A stretch of 64,000 nt of DNA from Brachycybe producta (lineage: Eukaryota; Arthropoda; Diplopoda; Playtdesmida; Andrognathidae). The position numbers were made by a program, and so were the translations under genes. The stretch is from positions 3,339,001 through 3,403,000 of the forward strand of contig JAUPFP010000003.1 of NCBI GenBank assembly GCA_036925085.1, read 5' to 3'. Below, in pieces: positions 46,270-56,682 of the stretch; the first letter of the stretch is position 1, and each line of letters opens with the position of its first letter. Under the pieces are notes generated by a model. That model was not told where the DNA came from and made no database searches. It saw nothing but the letters and a program-made list of their open reading frames with translations.

Positions 46270-46346
46270 ATACGTGCCACATCTAAAGAGGAAGCTTGTG
46301 ACGTCATTGGGATTACCGTAAAATTTACTATTGTGTCCTTTTGTCT
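46270..46346. mobile_element. Family G half copy
   Basis: GTGCCACATCTAAAGAGGAA, GCTTGTGACGTCATTGGGAT and GTAAAATTTACTATTGTGTC match the left arm of the copy at 27957. The right arm is missing; the break coincides with the family A copy at 46347. Confidence 0.55.
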
Positions 46347-46745
46347 ACAGGCAATAAGAAATCGGGACAAACAGAAGTTGGCTCCGCCCTTATGACAACC
46401 GGCAACTTCTAATTGGTTCGTTACGTAGTCTGACGTCACATGCTCCGCCCCTTTTCAACGTCTAACCACACAACAAACCAATTAGAAGTTGCCGGTCGTC
46501 ATAAAAAGGGCGGAGCCAACTTCTGTTTGTCCCGATTTCTAATTGCATGTGGCATCTCTGCCCAGCACAAACTTTTCGTTTGTTCCGCCCTTTTATGAAA
46601 GTCAGACCAAATATCAACCAATTAAAAATTGAAACGGGCGTGGCATGTGACATCAGACCAAAGTAACTAACCAATTAGAAATTGATGACGCTAATAAAAG
46701 GGCGGGGGCAAACGAATAGTTAGTGCTGGGCAGAACTGCCTGTGT
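46347..46745. mobile_element. Family A and A2 palindromes joined
   Basis: 46347-46550 is family A (ACAGGCAATAAGAAATCGGG to TTTCTAATTGCATGT). 46551-46745 is an A2 type (TCTCTGCCCAGCACAAAC to GTGCTGGGCAGAACTGCCTG). The A2 copy lacks its own left ACAGGCA tip, which suggests that A inserted at or recombined with that tip. Confidence 0.7.
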
Positions 46746-46930
46746 CGCACACTATATAGGATCGGAATTAAGTGCGGAACGGAACGAATCAGAATATTTT
46801 GATAACAAGCATTAAAATGGAGCGTGCCGCATCCGATCAGATCCCATCTAGTATGTGGGGCTTCATTTGAAATGTTTCTTATCAAAAATATTCAGATTGG
46901 TTCCGATCCGGTGTGTCGTGTGCGACAAGC
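46742..46930. mobile_element. MITE with TGTCGCACAC inverted ends
   Basis: Left TGTCGCACACTATATAGGAT and right GATCCGGTGTGTCGTGTGCG with ACA are inverted repeats. Inner AGAATATTTTGATAA / TTATCAAAAATATTC also pair. Single copy. Confidence 0.6.
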
Positions 46931-47159
46931 CTTAGCCTCTATGTAGAGCACCTATAACGCATCTTCAACACAACTTATTTAACACCAGATGAAGCCTTTA
47001 GTTTTGAGGCTAAGTAGCTTATAATCGAAAGAAAATCCAAAAAAAAACGCGAATCCTGAATCTTGACGATAAAAAGCGAAAATGACGTCACTATTTTAAG
47101 AACACGTGATTCGCATAGAAAATTAACCCCCCCCCCCCCCCCCCCCCGGCCGCACGTTC

Positions 47160-47441
47160 TTAAACAAAATCAAGCAGACTCTTTCTCAATCTGTGGCCCG
47201 AGTGCCAATTATGAAGTAATCATCCAATTATGTTTTTTTTTCTTCTAATATAAAAGCTGGTTAGAGGTTAGAAGATGTCTGGTCACAATCAGTCGTCAAC
47301 TAGAAAGTTCTAGCCTCTAGCCAGGTGTTTTTGATTAAAAAAAAACAATTGTTGATTGATCTCTAAACGGGATTGTTACTTCATAATTGGCTCTTGGGCC
47401 ACAGCTCTGTGGCCCAATTTTATTGCGTAAAAATCCGAGCC
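47160..47441. mobile_element. Family E copy
   Basis: CTCAATCTGTGGCCCGAGTG, GCTGGTTAGAGGTTAGAAG, CTAGCCTCTAGCCAGGTGTT, CTCTTGGGCCACAG and TAAAAATCCGAGCCC. The left end is worn and follows an 18-base poly-C run. Confidence 0.7.
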
Positions 47442-47446
47442 CAGGT

Positions 47447-47653
47447 TATGAGGCGCCGTTTGGGTCATAATTAATATAGTTTTTATATATATATATATAT
47501 ATAAAAATGTAATTATATGTTTTTCGATTAAATCCCAAACATATCGATTTATTCCAGGTAAAATGTATATCCCAAAAAATATTTTATTCCAAAAATATTG
47601 TTAGGTTTTTGGGATATACATTTTACCTGGGATAAACCAAACGGCGCCTCATA
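47447..47653. mobile_element. Inverted-repeat element with CCAGGT 6-bp duplication
   Basis: Ends TATGAGGCGCCGTTTGG and CCAAACGGCGCCTCATA are perfect 17-bp inverted repeats. Flanked by CCAGGT at 47441-47446 and 47654-47659. Inner arms CAGGTAAAATGTATATCCCA and TGGGATATACATTTTACCTG pair perfectly. It abuts the family E copy. Single copy in the window. Confidence 0.7.
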
Positions 47654-47659
47654 CCAGGT

Positions 47660-48289
47660 CATCAGTCATTTTTTACGGATATGAAAAATACGTAATTTTC
47701 AATTTTTTAACCCAGAAAAAGTGGACGTATATTTTTTTTTTTTTAACAAATTACCGTAAATGGAAACAACTTGTCTTATAATGTTTTGTTTACAAACTCA
47801 AACAAACTTAAAACCATTTCGGGTTAACCGACAAAAAAAATTTCATCATAGAATTAAAAACCCATATTGTTGAAGAGAAAATAGCTATTCAGCGAAAGCA
47901 GCTATTTGCTTACTACTAGCCTCGTGTACAGGCCCTTCTTTCGTGTCTATGGCGCATCGCTATTTCACACTTTAAAACAAAATTATTGTCTTTTGAGTGG
48001 AAAAATCAACAAGTTAAAAATATGGAAACAGTTTTACGCGAAATGGAAGGAACTGGATTTTTTTGTTATTTGTTTTCTTGTTAAACGGTTTTTTCCACTG
48101 TTCAGTTCAGGTCACATTTTTCATGTGAAAAGAATTTCGTGTTATAAGAAATTTATAAGATTTTCAAATTATCTGATTTTTCGTGTTAAACGTTTTCAAT
48201 GTACAATGAAAACCTTTTAACACGACATGCAAGACATGAAATTTTTTCGTGTTACACGAATTTCTCATTAAAATAATTTAAAACGAATA
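47660..48289. other. Intergenic, with start of a GTGTTAAACG repeat field
   Basis: Irregular TTTCGTGTTA words appear from about 48130. A 104-codon open frame at 47906-48220 has no recognisable similarity and is not called. Confidence 0.45.
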
Positions 48290-49165
48290 TCGTGTTGAAA
48301 GAATTTTAACCGAAATTCGTGTTGAAAGAATTTCGTGTTGAAAGAATTTCGTGTTAAACGAATTTCTTGTTAAAGAAATTTTAACAGAAGTTTGTGTTAA
48401 ACGAATTTCTTTTTAAAAGAATTTTAAACAAATTTTGTTGTTAAAAGAGTTTTAACCGAAGTTCGTGTTAAACGAATTTCTTGTTAAAAGAATTTTAACC
48501 GAAGTTCGTGTTAAACGAATTTCTTTTTTAAAGAATTTTAACCGAAGTTCGTGTTAAACGAATTTCTTTTTTAAAGAATTTTAACCGAAGTTCGTGTTAA
48601 ACGAATTTCTTTTTTAAAGAATTTTAACCAAAGTTCGTGTTAAACGAATTTCTTTTTTAAAGAATTTTAACCTAAGTTCGTGTTAAACGAATTTCTTTTT
48701 TAAAGAATTTTAAACAAATTTCTTGTTAAAGAAATTTTAAGTTTTTAACCGAAGTTCGTTCGTGTTCGTGTTAAACGAATTTTAACCGAAGTTCGTGTTA
48801 AACGAATTTCTTGTTAAAAGAATTTTAACCGAAGTTCGTGTTAAACGAATTTCTTGTTAAAAGAATTTTAACCGAAGTTTGTGCTAAACGAATTTCTTGT
48901 TAAAAAAATTTTAACCGAAGTTCGTGTTAAACGAATTTCTTGTTAAAACAATTTTAACCGAAGTTCGTGTTAAACGAATTTTTTGTTAAAAGAATTTTAA
49001 CCGAAGTTCGTGTTAAACGAATTTTTTGTTAAAAGAATTTTAACCGAAGTTCGTGTTAAACGAATTTTTTGTTAAAAAAATTTTAACCGAAGTTCGTGTT
49101 AAACGAATTTTTTGTTAAAAGAATTTTAACCGAAGTTCGTGTTAAACGAATTTCTTTTTAAAAGA
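48290..49165 (+). repeat. 43-bp minisatellite (GAAGTTCGTGTTAAACGAAT)
   Basis: About 20 units of TTTTAACCGAAGTTCGTGTT then AAACGAATTTCTTGTTAAAA, first irregular and then regular. Variation is mostly C/T within TTTCTTG / TTTTTTG. Confidence 0.85.
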
Positions 49166-49610
49166 ATTTTTTGTCTTATTTTTATACGACATTTAAAACA
49201 ATAAACAAATTTATTTTTCACCGCATTTTTTTTGTAAAAGTTGTGTGACGTAAGATGATAAAATTTTAATGACGTCACGCGACAGGCATTTCGATAACAA
49301 ATTCTCCTCCATCGAGTGCAATCGCCTGGATTCTTACTTAATTCCGCTATGTAGGTTAGCTAGCTAGCTGTATAAACAGCGCGTTTTTAAACTTATCGAT
49401 GGGACGGAATTTGTTCAAAACTCGACCGCAAACCGTTCCATTCATCGGTGAGTTTAAAAACGCGTTGAAACATTAAAATGTGAATGATTTTAAAAAAAAA
49501 AACTTAAAATTAAAAACTAGAAGTGTAAATGAATTCGGGACTAGAAGCATTTTATGACTAAGTTCAATTTTAAAATGTAAACACCCTTCGAAACTAACTA
49601 GCTCTTAGCT

Positions 49611-49982
49611 AACCAACTCTCAACCAACTCTCAACCAACTCTCAACCAACTCTCAACCAACTCTCAACCAACTCTCAACCAACTCTCAACCAACTCTCAA
49701 CCAACTCTCAACCAACTCTCAACCAACTCTCAACCAACTCTCAACCAACTCTCAACCAACTCTCAACCAACTCTCAACCAACTCTCAACCAACTCTCAAC
49801 CAACTCTCAACCAACTCTCAACCAACTCTCAACCAACTCTCAACCAACTCTCAACCAACTCTCAACCAACTCTCAACCAACTCTCAACCAACTCTCAACC
49901 AACTCTCAACCAACTCTCAACCAACTCTCAACCAACTCTCAACCAACTCTCAACCAACTCTCAACCAACTCTCAACCAACTC
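49611..49982 (+). repeat. Perfect 11-bp minisatellite CTCAACCAACT, about 34 copies
   Basis: 372 bp of CTCAACCAACT with no interruption visible by eye. Free of stop codons in all three plus-strand frames, but without a start codon or conserved neighbour. Such uniformity implies recent expansion. Confidence 0.95.
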
Positions 49983-50300
49983 GGATTATTTCTATCTTTC
50001 AAAGAACAACGTTTTCTTCAAGTTTTGAAGAAAAAACTTTGAGAAAAGACTTGAAAGTATTTTTAGAAACTAGAAAGGTAGCTTCAATCGCTTTAAATCA
50101 ATTTTCATATTAATTACCTTTTAAATTAAGCCCTTTATCGTCACTTTGAAAACATAATATTTTATCAAATTATTTGTCTAAACAAAAGTTTATTATGAAA
50201 GATGTCAACATGAAAAACACACCCTTAAGTGATTGAGCAACCCCTTCTAGTTTCTAAAACACTTTCTAGTTTTTCATCCCTAAATTCATCTAGACTAGAA
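49983..50300. repeat. Family B fold-back copy
   Basis: TTTTTAGAAACTAGAAAGGT, then AAGTTTATTATGAAAGATGT, GATTGAGCAACCCCTTCTAG and TTTCTAAAACACTTTC. Confidence 0.65.
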
Positions 50301-50692
50301 ATTTACGTTTGTGCGGCGTATAGCAAAAGGACCGACATTGAAGAAAATCATATACGAGATTCACCAAGATTCACTGCAGATAATATGTACGGAAAGCCAT
50401 TTTAATGTTTTATCCGTGTTCTACTGGATTTCCAAAAGAAAATTAAAATCTGAAAATCCAGGAAAAGGTGGATAAAAACTCAAATGGCTTGCCATACCGT
50501 ACGAGATTCACTTCCAATGGCGTATAGTCAGTCAGTGGACTTTTCGGCCAACAAATATAAATAAATGAAATTCTGTTAATAACGATGACCTTCGACTTAA
50601 TCAAGTGCAACAAGAAAAAAAAAAACACAAATTTCAGAGCTCAAAATTGAACGAGATAAATATATTTAAGTTAATTTAATAACACTCCCCCT
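50301..50692. other. Intergenic DNA, nothing recognised
   Basis: Two related segments (ATACGAGATTCACCA and GTACGAGATTCACTT) are the only internal similarity seen. Confidence 0.4.
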
Positions 50693-50898
50693 ACAGGCAA
50701 TTAGAAAACGGGATGAACTTCAGTTGTCTCCGCCCTTTTTATGACGACCGGCTACTTCTAATTGGTTTGTTGTGTGGTGCGACGTTGAAAAGAGCGGAGC
50801 ATGTGACGTCAGACTACATAACCAACCAATTAGAAGTTACCGTTCGTCATAAAAAAGGCGGAGCCAACTTCTGTTCATCCCGATTTCTAATTGCCTGT
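50693..50898. mobile_element. Family A palindromic MITE
   Basis: 206 bp, ACAGGCAATTAGAAAACGGG to GATTTCTAATTGCCTGT. Centre GTGACGTCAGACTACATAAC. Flanks show no clear duplication. Confidence 0.85.
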
Positions 50899-51190
50899 CC
50901 AAAGATGCGGCTGCGTGTCAAGATCAAAGGAGGAGGAGAGGAAAATAAAAACACGCGTCACCTATGACGTCAAAACGTCACTCAATAAGGAGGCACAACA
51001 ATGTTGTTTTTAACAGCTGATTTTTCTAGAAGATATAAAAACTAAAGGTGGTTGAATAGATATATTTATTTTGTTGTTACCTTCCCCCCCCCTTTTTTTC
51101 TTGATTTTTAAATTACAATATATTCATTTTAAATTTTAAAAAATCGTTTGGGCAAGTCTTGACAAGAAATTTCTCAATGTACAGTAATGG

Positions 51191-51396
51191 ACAGGCAATT
51201 AGAAAAAGGGACAAACAGAAGTTGGCTCCGCCCTTTTTATGACGACCCGCAACTTCTAATTGGTTGGTTATGTAGTCTGACGTCACATGCTCCGTCCTTT
51301 TCAACGTCGAACCACACAACAAACCAATTAGAAGTTGCCGGTCGTCATAAAAAGGGCGGAGCCAAGTGAAGTTCTTCCCGATTTCTAATTGCCTGT
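51191..51396. mobile_element. Family A MITE with perfect 9-bp target duplication
   Basis: 206 bp, ACAGGCAATTAGAAAAAGGG to GATTTCTAATTGCCTGT, flanked by CAGTAATGG at 51182-51190 and 51397-51405. Confidence 0.92.
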
Positions 51397-51416
51397 CAGT
51401 AATGGTCTCTTGTAGA

Positions 51417-51738
51417 ATGCAAGTAGATCATTTATTTTGTCCGTGTAGCGTCAGATGGCGTCACTAGCCCTCCTCCCATAGAACTGTGCTAACACTCACC
51501 TTAATTGCGTCATCGCTATTTCTCTACACGTGCGCTTTCTCTCTCTCTCTCTCTCTTTCTTCACTTATATTATGCTTCTGGGTATAAGTTTGTCCACGTG
51601 CTCTGATCATTAAGGTTGTTTTGGACGCTTTTAGAGGCTAAAAGGAGGCTGCATTCGAAGAGTGTAGTTGGCCACCTATGGAGGTGTTGCAGGCGCCATC
51701 TACCTTGCATTTTACACAAGTATTTTTCTATAGAGCCT
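51417..51738 (+). mobile_element. Family D element, uninterrupted copy
   Basis: TTATTTTGTCCGTGTAGCGT, CAGATGGCGTCACTAGCCCT, CACGTGCTCTGATCATTAAG, GTAGTTGGCCACCTATGGAG and GGCGCCATCTACCTTGCATT, ending CTATAGAGCC. It contains the empty site corresponding to both insertions found in the other two D copies. Confidence 0.75.
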
Positions 51739-51748
51739 TTTTTAAACG

Positions 51749-51891
51749 ACAGGCAAGTGTAGCAAGCACTAGCTTTTTGTTTGCTCCGCCCTTTTATGAG
51801 CGTCATCAATTTCTAATTGGTTTGTTACTTGGTCTGATGACATAAAAGGGGCGGGGCAAGCGAAAAGCTAGTGCTGGCCACACTTGCCTGT
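51749..51891. mobile_element. Family A2 MITE, short form
   Basis: ACAGGCAAGTGTAGCAAGCA to GTGCTGGCCACACTTGCCTGT region. Flanks TTTTAAACG and TCTTAAAGC agree at 6 of 9 positions. Confidence 0.7.
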
Positions 51892-51929
51892 TCTTAAAGC
51901 ATGCGTTATTTTTTCATTTTTTTTTTTAA

Positions 51930-52090
51930 TAAAATGTTTATTTTTGAAAAATCTTCTACTCTTCAAGTGATTGAGCTACCACCCTTCTAGTTTCTAAGAT
52001 ACTTTTCTAGTTTTTTTTCCCCCTCATATTTTGCTCTTCTGAAAAGACAACCCGATTCCAAAAATCAGTTGTTTATAAAACCAACAACCG
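51930..52090. repeat. Family B partial copy
   Basis: GTTTATTTTTGAAAAATC, CAAGTGATTGAGCTACCACC, CTTCTAGTTTCTAAGATACT and CTCTTCTGAAAAGACAACCC. Confidence 0.6.
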
Positions 52091-52169
52091 AACTTGAAAA
52101 GACATAAATTAATAAGAGCTAAAAAGCCAACAAAAATGCGTTCAATTTTAGCTCTTTATGCTTAAGAGA

Positions 52170-52260
52170 TTACATAAGCATATTTTGAGTGCAAGCAATG
52201 GGGCCCAAAGGGCCCCCTCTCTCGGGCCTCATTGCTTGCACTCAAAATATGCTTATGTAA
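52170..52260. repeat. Near-perfect 37-bp-arm hairpin
   Basis: Arms TTACATAAGCATATTTTGAG then TGCAAGCAATG(G/A)GGCCC pair with one mismatch around a 17-base loop. TTAAGAG lies directly on both sides (52162-52168, 52263-52269). Either a very young palindromic insertion or a hairpin RNA precursor. Confidence 0.7.
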
Positions 52261-52269
52261 TGTTAAGAG

Positions 52270-52714
52270 GGTGGGCGGAGATTCAACTGAACTCCCTTTG
52301 TCCCAATTTGACTGACACAATAATCAGGAGAAGAGAGAGAGGGGGGGAGGAAAAAAAAGAACATCCGGTTATGCAATTTCATCTTTCTTAAAAGAATTTT
52401 TGTTTAGTGAAGAGAAAAATAACAAGAAATTTGCATACAATAAAAAAAGGAGGGAAATTTTCCTGAAATTGTGCTAAGATTTAAATTCAACCACAAATAA
52501 TTAGCACTTGAACTCTCAAACCGAGAATTCAAACGTTAAAAAACATACTGTCGATAAAACAGTTATGTTGCAACCCTGTTTAGAGGGTTCAAGTTGAAGC
52601 TCAAATGTTAATTTCTCAAATTTAAAAACTTGACATTTGAACTAAAAACTTGAATCCTCTAAACGTAATGCCAACAAAAAAGTAGCATTATTAATATATT
52701 TTGAAGCCCTGTTA
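52270..52714. other. Intergenic DNA, nothing recognised
   Basis: Contains a loose inverted pair of AACTTGAA / TTCAAGTT words at 52588-52650. No gene. Confidence 0.4.
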
Positions 52715-53130
52715 AGAGTCTTGAGGTGGCTTTATAGTTAAATATTGTTGTGTTTGTCCCTCCAGATGGCGCCACTGCAGTGGCCATTATGTTCTCTTCT
52801 AACCTCCACCTGGCGTATTGAGAAAATTTCTATTTTTCAAGCGAACGTTTTTCAGAAGAAACATTACGAAAAAAAAAATTCAAAGTGTTTTTAGAAACTA
52901 GAATAGTTAGCTATAATGCTAAAAGTTTTTTTTTCCCACTGATATCTTTCAAAATAAACTTTTTATGAAATTTCAATGGAAAACCAAAAAAAAAAAAGGT
53001 TCATTTTTCAAACTGAACTATAAAATTGTTTATTTTTTAAGATATTGAAAATTTGAAAAAAAAAACTTAGCATAAACTTTTACCATTCTAGTTTTGAAAA
53101 CAATTTGAATTTTTTCATAATGTTGTTTCT
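52715..53130. mobile_element. Family C element, right end missing
   Basis: TCCAGATGGCGCCACTGCAG, CAAGCGAACGTTTTTCAGAA, AGAAACTAGAATAGTTAGCT, then part of the complementary arm. The right end is replaced by A2 sequence. Confidence 0.65.
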
Positions 53131-53139
53131 AAAAAAAAC

Positions 53140-53245
53140 CGTCACATGCCCCGCCCTTATCAATTTTTAATTGGTTGATATTTGGTCTGACGCTCATAAA
53201 AAGGGCGGAGCCAAAAATTTTTTACTGCTGGGCACACTTGCCTGC
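53140..53245. mobile_element. Family A2 half copy
   Basis: GTCACATGCCCCGCCCTTAT, GCTCATAAAAAGGGCGGAGC and GCTGGGCACACTTGCCTGCG. Only the right half is present. Confidence 0.65.
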
Positions 53246-53254
53246 GGTTATAAG

Positions 53255-53466
53255 ACAGGTAATTAGTAATCGGGACAAACAGAAGTTGGCTCCGCCCTTT
53301 TTATGACGACCGGCAACTTCTAATTGGTTGGTTATGTAGTCTGATGACGTCACATGCTCCGCTCCTTTTCAACGTCGAACTACACACAACAAACCAATTA
53401 GAAGTTGGCGGTCGTCATAAAAAGGGCGGAGCCAACTTCTGTTTGTCCCGATTACTAATTGCCTGT
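53255..53466. mobile_element. Family A MITE with perfect 9-bp target duplication
   Basis: 212 bp, ACAGGTAATTAGTAATCGGG to GATTACTAATTGCCTGT, flanked by GGTTATAAG at 53246-53254 and 53467-53475. The outer arms carry matching changes (AGTAATC / GATTACT) on both sides. Confidence 0.92.
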
Positions 53467-53475
53467 GGTTATAAG

Positions 53476-53859
53476 TGGCTGTTGGCGAAAGGGCGGATAA
53501 GAGGAAAAATGGGTGTTTTTAAGGGGTGGGTTTAGGGGGTGCGAGGGTGTCATGTTGCCCTCAATTAAAGGAGCGGCGACAGTATCTTATATTCCCCATT
53601 ATTTTGGAATCGGGTTTTCTTTTGATATTTATTAATAATGTGTTGAGGGGGGGAGGGGGGAGGAAGGAGGAGGGAATAAAGAGAGAGAAAACAAAATGGC
53701 GGCAAAGTTTTGGTTTCAGATCGATTTTGCAAAAAATAAGTGTCAAGGCTGGACTGGACGGACATTCCAGTTTTTTTTTTTTAGATGAAATTACTTCAGT
53801 TCTTTCTGATTTCAACACCAAGAATTTTTAATAGAAATTGCAAAATTTGGTTTAAAGTG
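53476..53859. other. Intergenic DNA, nothing recognised
   Basis: Contains a G-rich tract near 53646-53675. Open frames over it have no recognisable similarity. Confidence 0.4.
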
Positions 53860-54560
53860 ATTTAAAAGTGTAAACGCGTTTTTTCGATTTCTTCGATTAT
53901 TTGTGTTTTTCAGGTGCGCAAAATGAAGATAAACTTGAATGTGTTTTAGAAACTAGAAGAGTGACCGAGTGACCTATGACGACCGGCAACTTCTAATTGG
54001 TTTGTTGTGTGGTTCAACGTCGAAAAGGGCGGAGCATGTGACGTCAGACTACATAACCAACCAATTAGAAGTTGCCCGTTGTCATAAAAAGGGCGGAGCC
54101 AACTGAAGTTCTCCCCGATTTCTAACTGTCTGTGCAGCTCAATCACATAGGGTATTTTTTCATGTTTGATATCTTTCAAAATAAACTTTTTTTTATGTCA
54201 ATTAGAAAATAATCTAACTTTCTAATTCAGACGACGGTTTTCTTTTTTTCTATAACAATTTTAATTTGAAAGAAATCACCCTTCTAGTTTCTAAAACATT
54301 TTCAAGTTTCTCTTAAATTTGCGCCTAAAAGACAAAATTAATCAAAGAGTTCTGAGAGGCATTTACGCTTTAAAACCAACTTAAGATATTTTATTTTGTA
54401 AAATATGCAAACGAAAGAGAAAACAAACTCTTGAAAGTGTTAGAAAGTATTTTAGAAACTAGAAGGGTAGCTCAATCACCAACTTTTTATCTTTAAGCAG
54501 ACAACGCTTAGCAAATGATATTTTTTTTGTCTATAAAAAGTTTATTTTGAACGATGTTAA
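53860..54560. repeat. Family B copies, one split by a family A MITE
   Basis: The B arm GTTTTAGAAACTAGAAGAGT is separated from CAGCTCAATCACATAGGGTA by a family A copy at about 53975-54133 that lacks its left tip (CTATGACGACCGGCAACTTC to TTTCTAACTGTCTGT). Further B arms follow to 54560. Confidence 0.7.
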
Positions 54561-54769
54561 CATGAAAATACTATGATGTGATTTGAATTTTTGGCTGCAG
54601 CTTTCATTCAATTTAGCTTTTCAACTGTTTTAACTTATTTCGTAATATTTTAGTCTGAATTCAGCCAGCTTTAATTTGGTTCAGATCTTCCGTAATATGT
54701 TTAACCTAAAACAAGTTAGCTTTCATTCAGTTTAGCTCTTTTACCTATTTAGTTCTAGCTTTTCGTTTT

Positions 54770-55262
54770 GCTGTTTCCCTCTTTTTTATAGCTATTTTCC
54801 TCTTTTCCCCTCTTTTTTAGTTGTTCACTTCTTTTTAGCTGTTTTCCTCTTTTTTTAGCTGTTTTCCGCTTTTTTATAGCTGTTTTCCTTTTTTTTTTTT
54901 AGCTGTTTTCCTCTTTTTTAAGCTGTTTTCCTCTTTTTAGCTGTTTTCCTCTTTTTAGCTGTTTTCCTCTTTTTAGCTGTTTTCCTCTTTTTTAGCTGTT
55001 TTCCTCTTTTTAGCTGTTTTCCTCTTTTTTTTAGCTGTTTTCCGCTTTTTTTATAGTTGTTTTCCTCTTTTTAGCTGTTTTCCGCTTTTTTTATAGCTGT
55101 TTTCCTTTTTTTTTTAGCTGTTTTCCTTTTTTTTTTAGCTGTTTTCCTCTTTTTTTAGCTGTTTTCCTCTTTTTTTAGCTGTTTTCCTCTTTTTTTTAGC
55201 TGTTTTCCTCTTTTTTAGCTGTTTTCCGCTTTTTTTTTAGCTGTTTCCCTCTTTTTAGCTGT
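54770..55262 (+). repeat. T-rich minisatellite TTTTTAGCTGTTTTCCTC
   Basis: About 25 units of 17-22 bp, AGCTGTTTTCCTCTTTTT with T-run length variation and occasional CCGC for CCTC. Confidence 0.9.
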
Positions 55263-55774
55263 TCTTTTTACCGAACCAAACTACACACATCAGCTTTTTT
55301 CAGCAAATATGCAGTTTAACTTTGAATTAATTTATAGCACTTCTTTTTAGAAGTAACAAGATTTTGGCTAAATTTAGCTTTTCTTTCCTCCAATTTCCCC
55401 ATTCTTTATCAGGAATGATATAAAAATTTCTAAGGAAACATTGAAATCCACTCCCTGAGTTCCTATCATCATTCAACTTCCCCCCCCCCCCCCCAAAAAA
55501 AAACACCACCTGGGCCTACATTTTTTTTAAAAAATAAAAATGTGTATCTGATTATCAAAATGATAAATATTGTTTGTTATGTCTCTCTGTATAAACATAA
55601 TAGAGAGAGAGAGACAGGTAAATAAACCAAACCTACCCTCAGTCCTCCGGTCCCTCATATTTCATAGCAAAACCACACAAATTCATTTGTCGTTCAAAGA
55701 CTTCGAATTTGACTTCTATCTTGAAAAAAAACCCTCCTAAACAAACTTAAAAGCGCGGAAAACACTTATAAACA
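55263..55774. other. Intergenic DNA, nothing recognised
   Basis: A poly-C/poly-A junction lies at 55481-55503 and an AGAGAGAG tract near 55601. Confidence 0.4.
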
Positions 55775-55955
55775 CACGCAAAAATGTTTGTGTTTGTTTT
55801 CCGCGCTTTTCCGTGTGTTTGTAAGTGTTTTCCGCGCTTTTCCGTGTGTTTGTAAGTGTTTTCCGCGCTTTTCCGTGTGTTTGTAAGTGTTTTCCGCGCT
55901 TTTCCGTGTGTTTGTAAGTGTTTTCCGCGCTTTTCCGTGTGTTTGTATGTGTTTT
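55775..55955 (+). repeat. 31-bp minisatellite (GTGTTTTCCGCGCTTTTCCG)
   Basis: About 5.5 units of GTTTTCCGCGCTTTTCCGTG then TGTTTGTAAGT, almost identical. On the minus strand two frames stay open over the array as a result of the repeat. Confidence 0.9.
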
Positions 55956-56049
55956 CCATGCTTTCCCGTTCCTTGTATCGACAATAGTAGTAGCCTACTA
56001 TTTATTTTTCTGCGCGTTTCCGTCAGTTTCCGCGTTTTAGTCTGACCCC

Positions 56050-56330
56050 TTAATTTTGCACCTGAAAAACAATTAAGGATGTTTTTATTTCGATATCTTT
56101 CAAAACAAGCTTTTTATAGACAAAAAATACAACTTAAAAGTTCGGTCATTTACAAACTGTCATATAAAAAGTTTATTTTGAAAGATATCTTCAATATGAA
56201 AATAACTAAGTGATTGAGTTACCCTTCTAGTTTCTTAAAACATTTTCTAGTTTCTCTTGATTTTTCACCTGAAACACAGAATAATTATAGAGTTCGAAGA
56301 ACGCCGCATTTACACTTTAAAACTACGTTA
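56050..56330. repeat. Family B copy
   Basis: ATATCTTTCAAAACAAGCTT, AAAAAGTTTATTTTGAAAGA, TTACCCTTCTAGTTTCTTAA. Confidence 0.6.
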
Positions 56331-56470
56331 AAAGGACACGTTTTCATCTTGAATTTGGGCCCCAAATCGTCACCCACACAATTTATCATTATATATCGAA
56401 ATCGATATATTCAATTCGATATATCGATTGATAATGTTCGTTATTTTTTTCTGCTCATCCACCCAAACTT

Positions 56471-56682
56471 ACAGACAGTTAAGTTAGAAATCGGAGAGAA
56501 CTTCAGTTGGCTCCGCCCTTGTTATGACGAACGGCAACTTCTAATTGGTTGGTTATGTAGTCTGACGTCACATGCTCCGCCCCTTTTCAACGTCGAACCA
56601 CACAACAAACCAATTAGAAGTTGCCGATCGTCATAACAAAGGCGGAGCCAACTGAAGTTCTCCCCGATTTCTAACTGCCTGT
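56471..56682. mobile_element. Family A palindromic MITE
   Basis: ACAGACAGTTAAGTTAGAAA to GATTTCTAACTGCCTGT; centre TCTGACGTCACATGCTCCGC. The tips are altered in a way also seen in the copy at 17467. Confidence 0.8.

Noticed and set aside
47906-48220. 104-codon ORF
   Set aside because: A+T-rich sequence at the edge of a minisatellite field; no homology or splice context was seen.
55747-55984. Two minus-strand ORFs with repeated HGKARKTLTNTRKS-like peptide
   Set aside because: They follow the 31-bp minisatellite and have no independent support.
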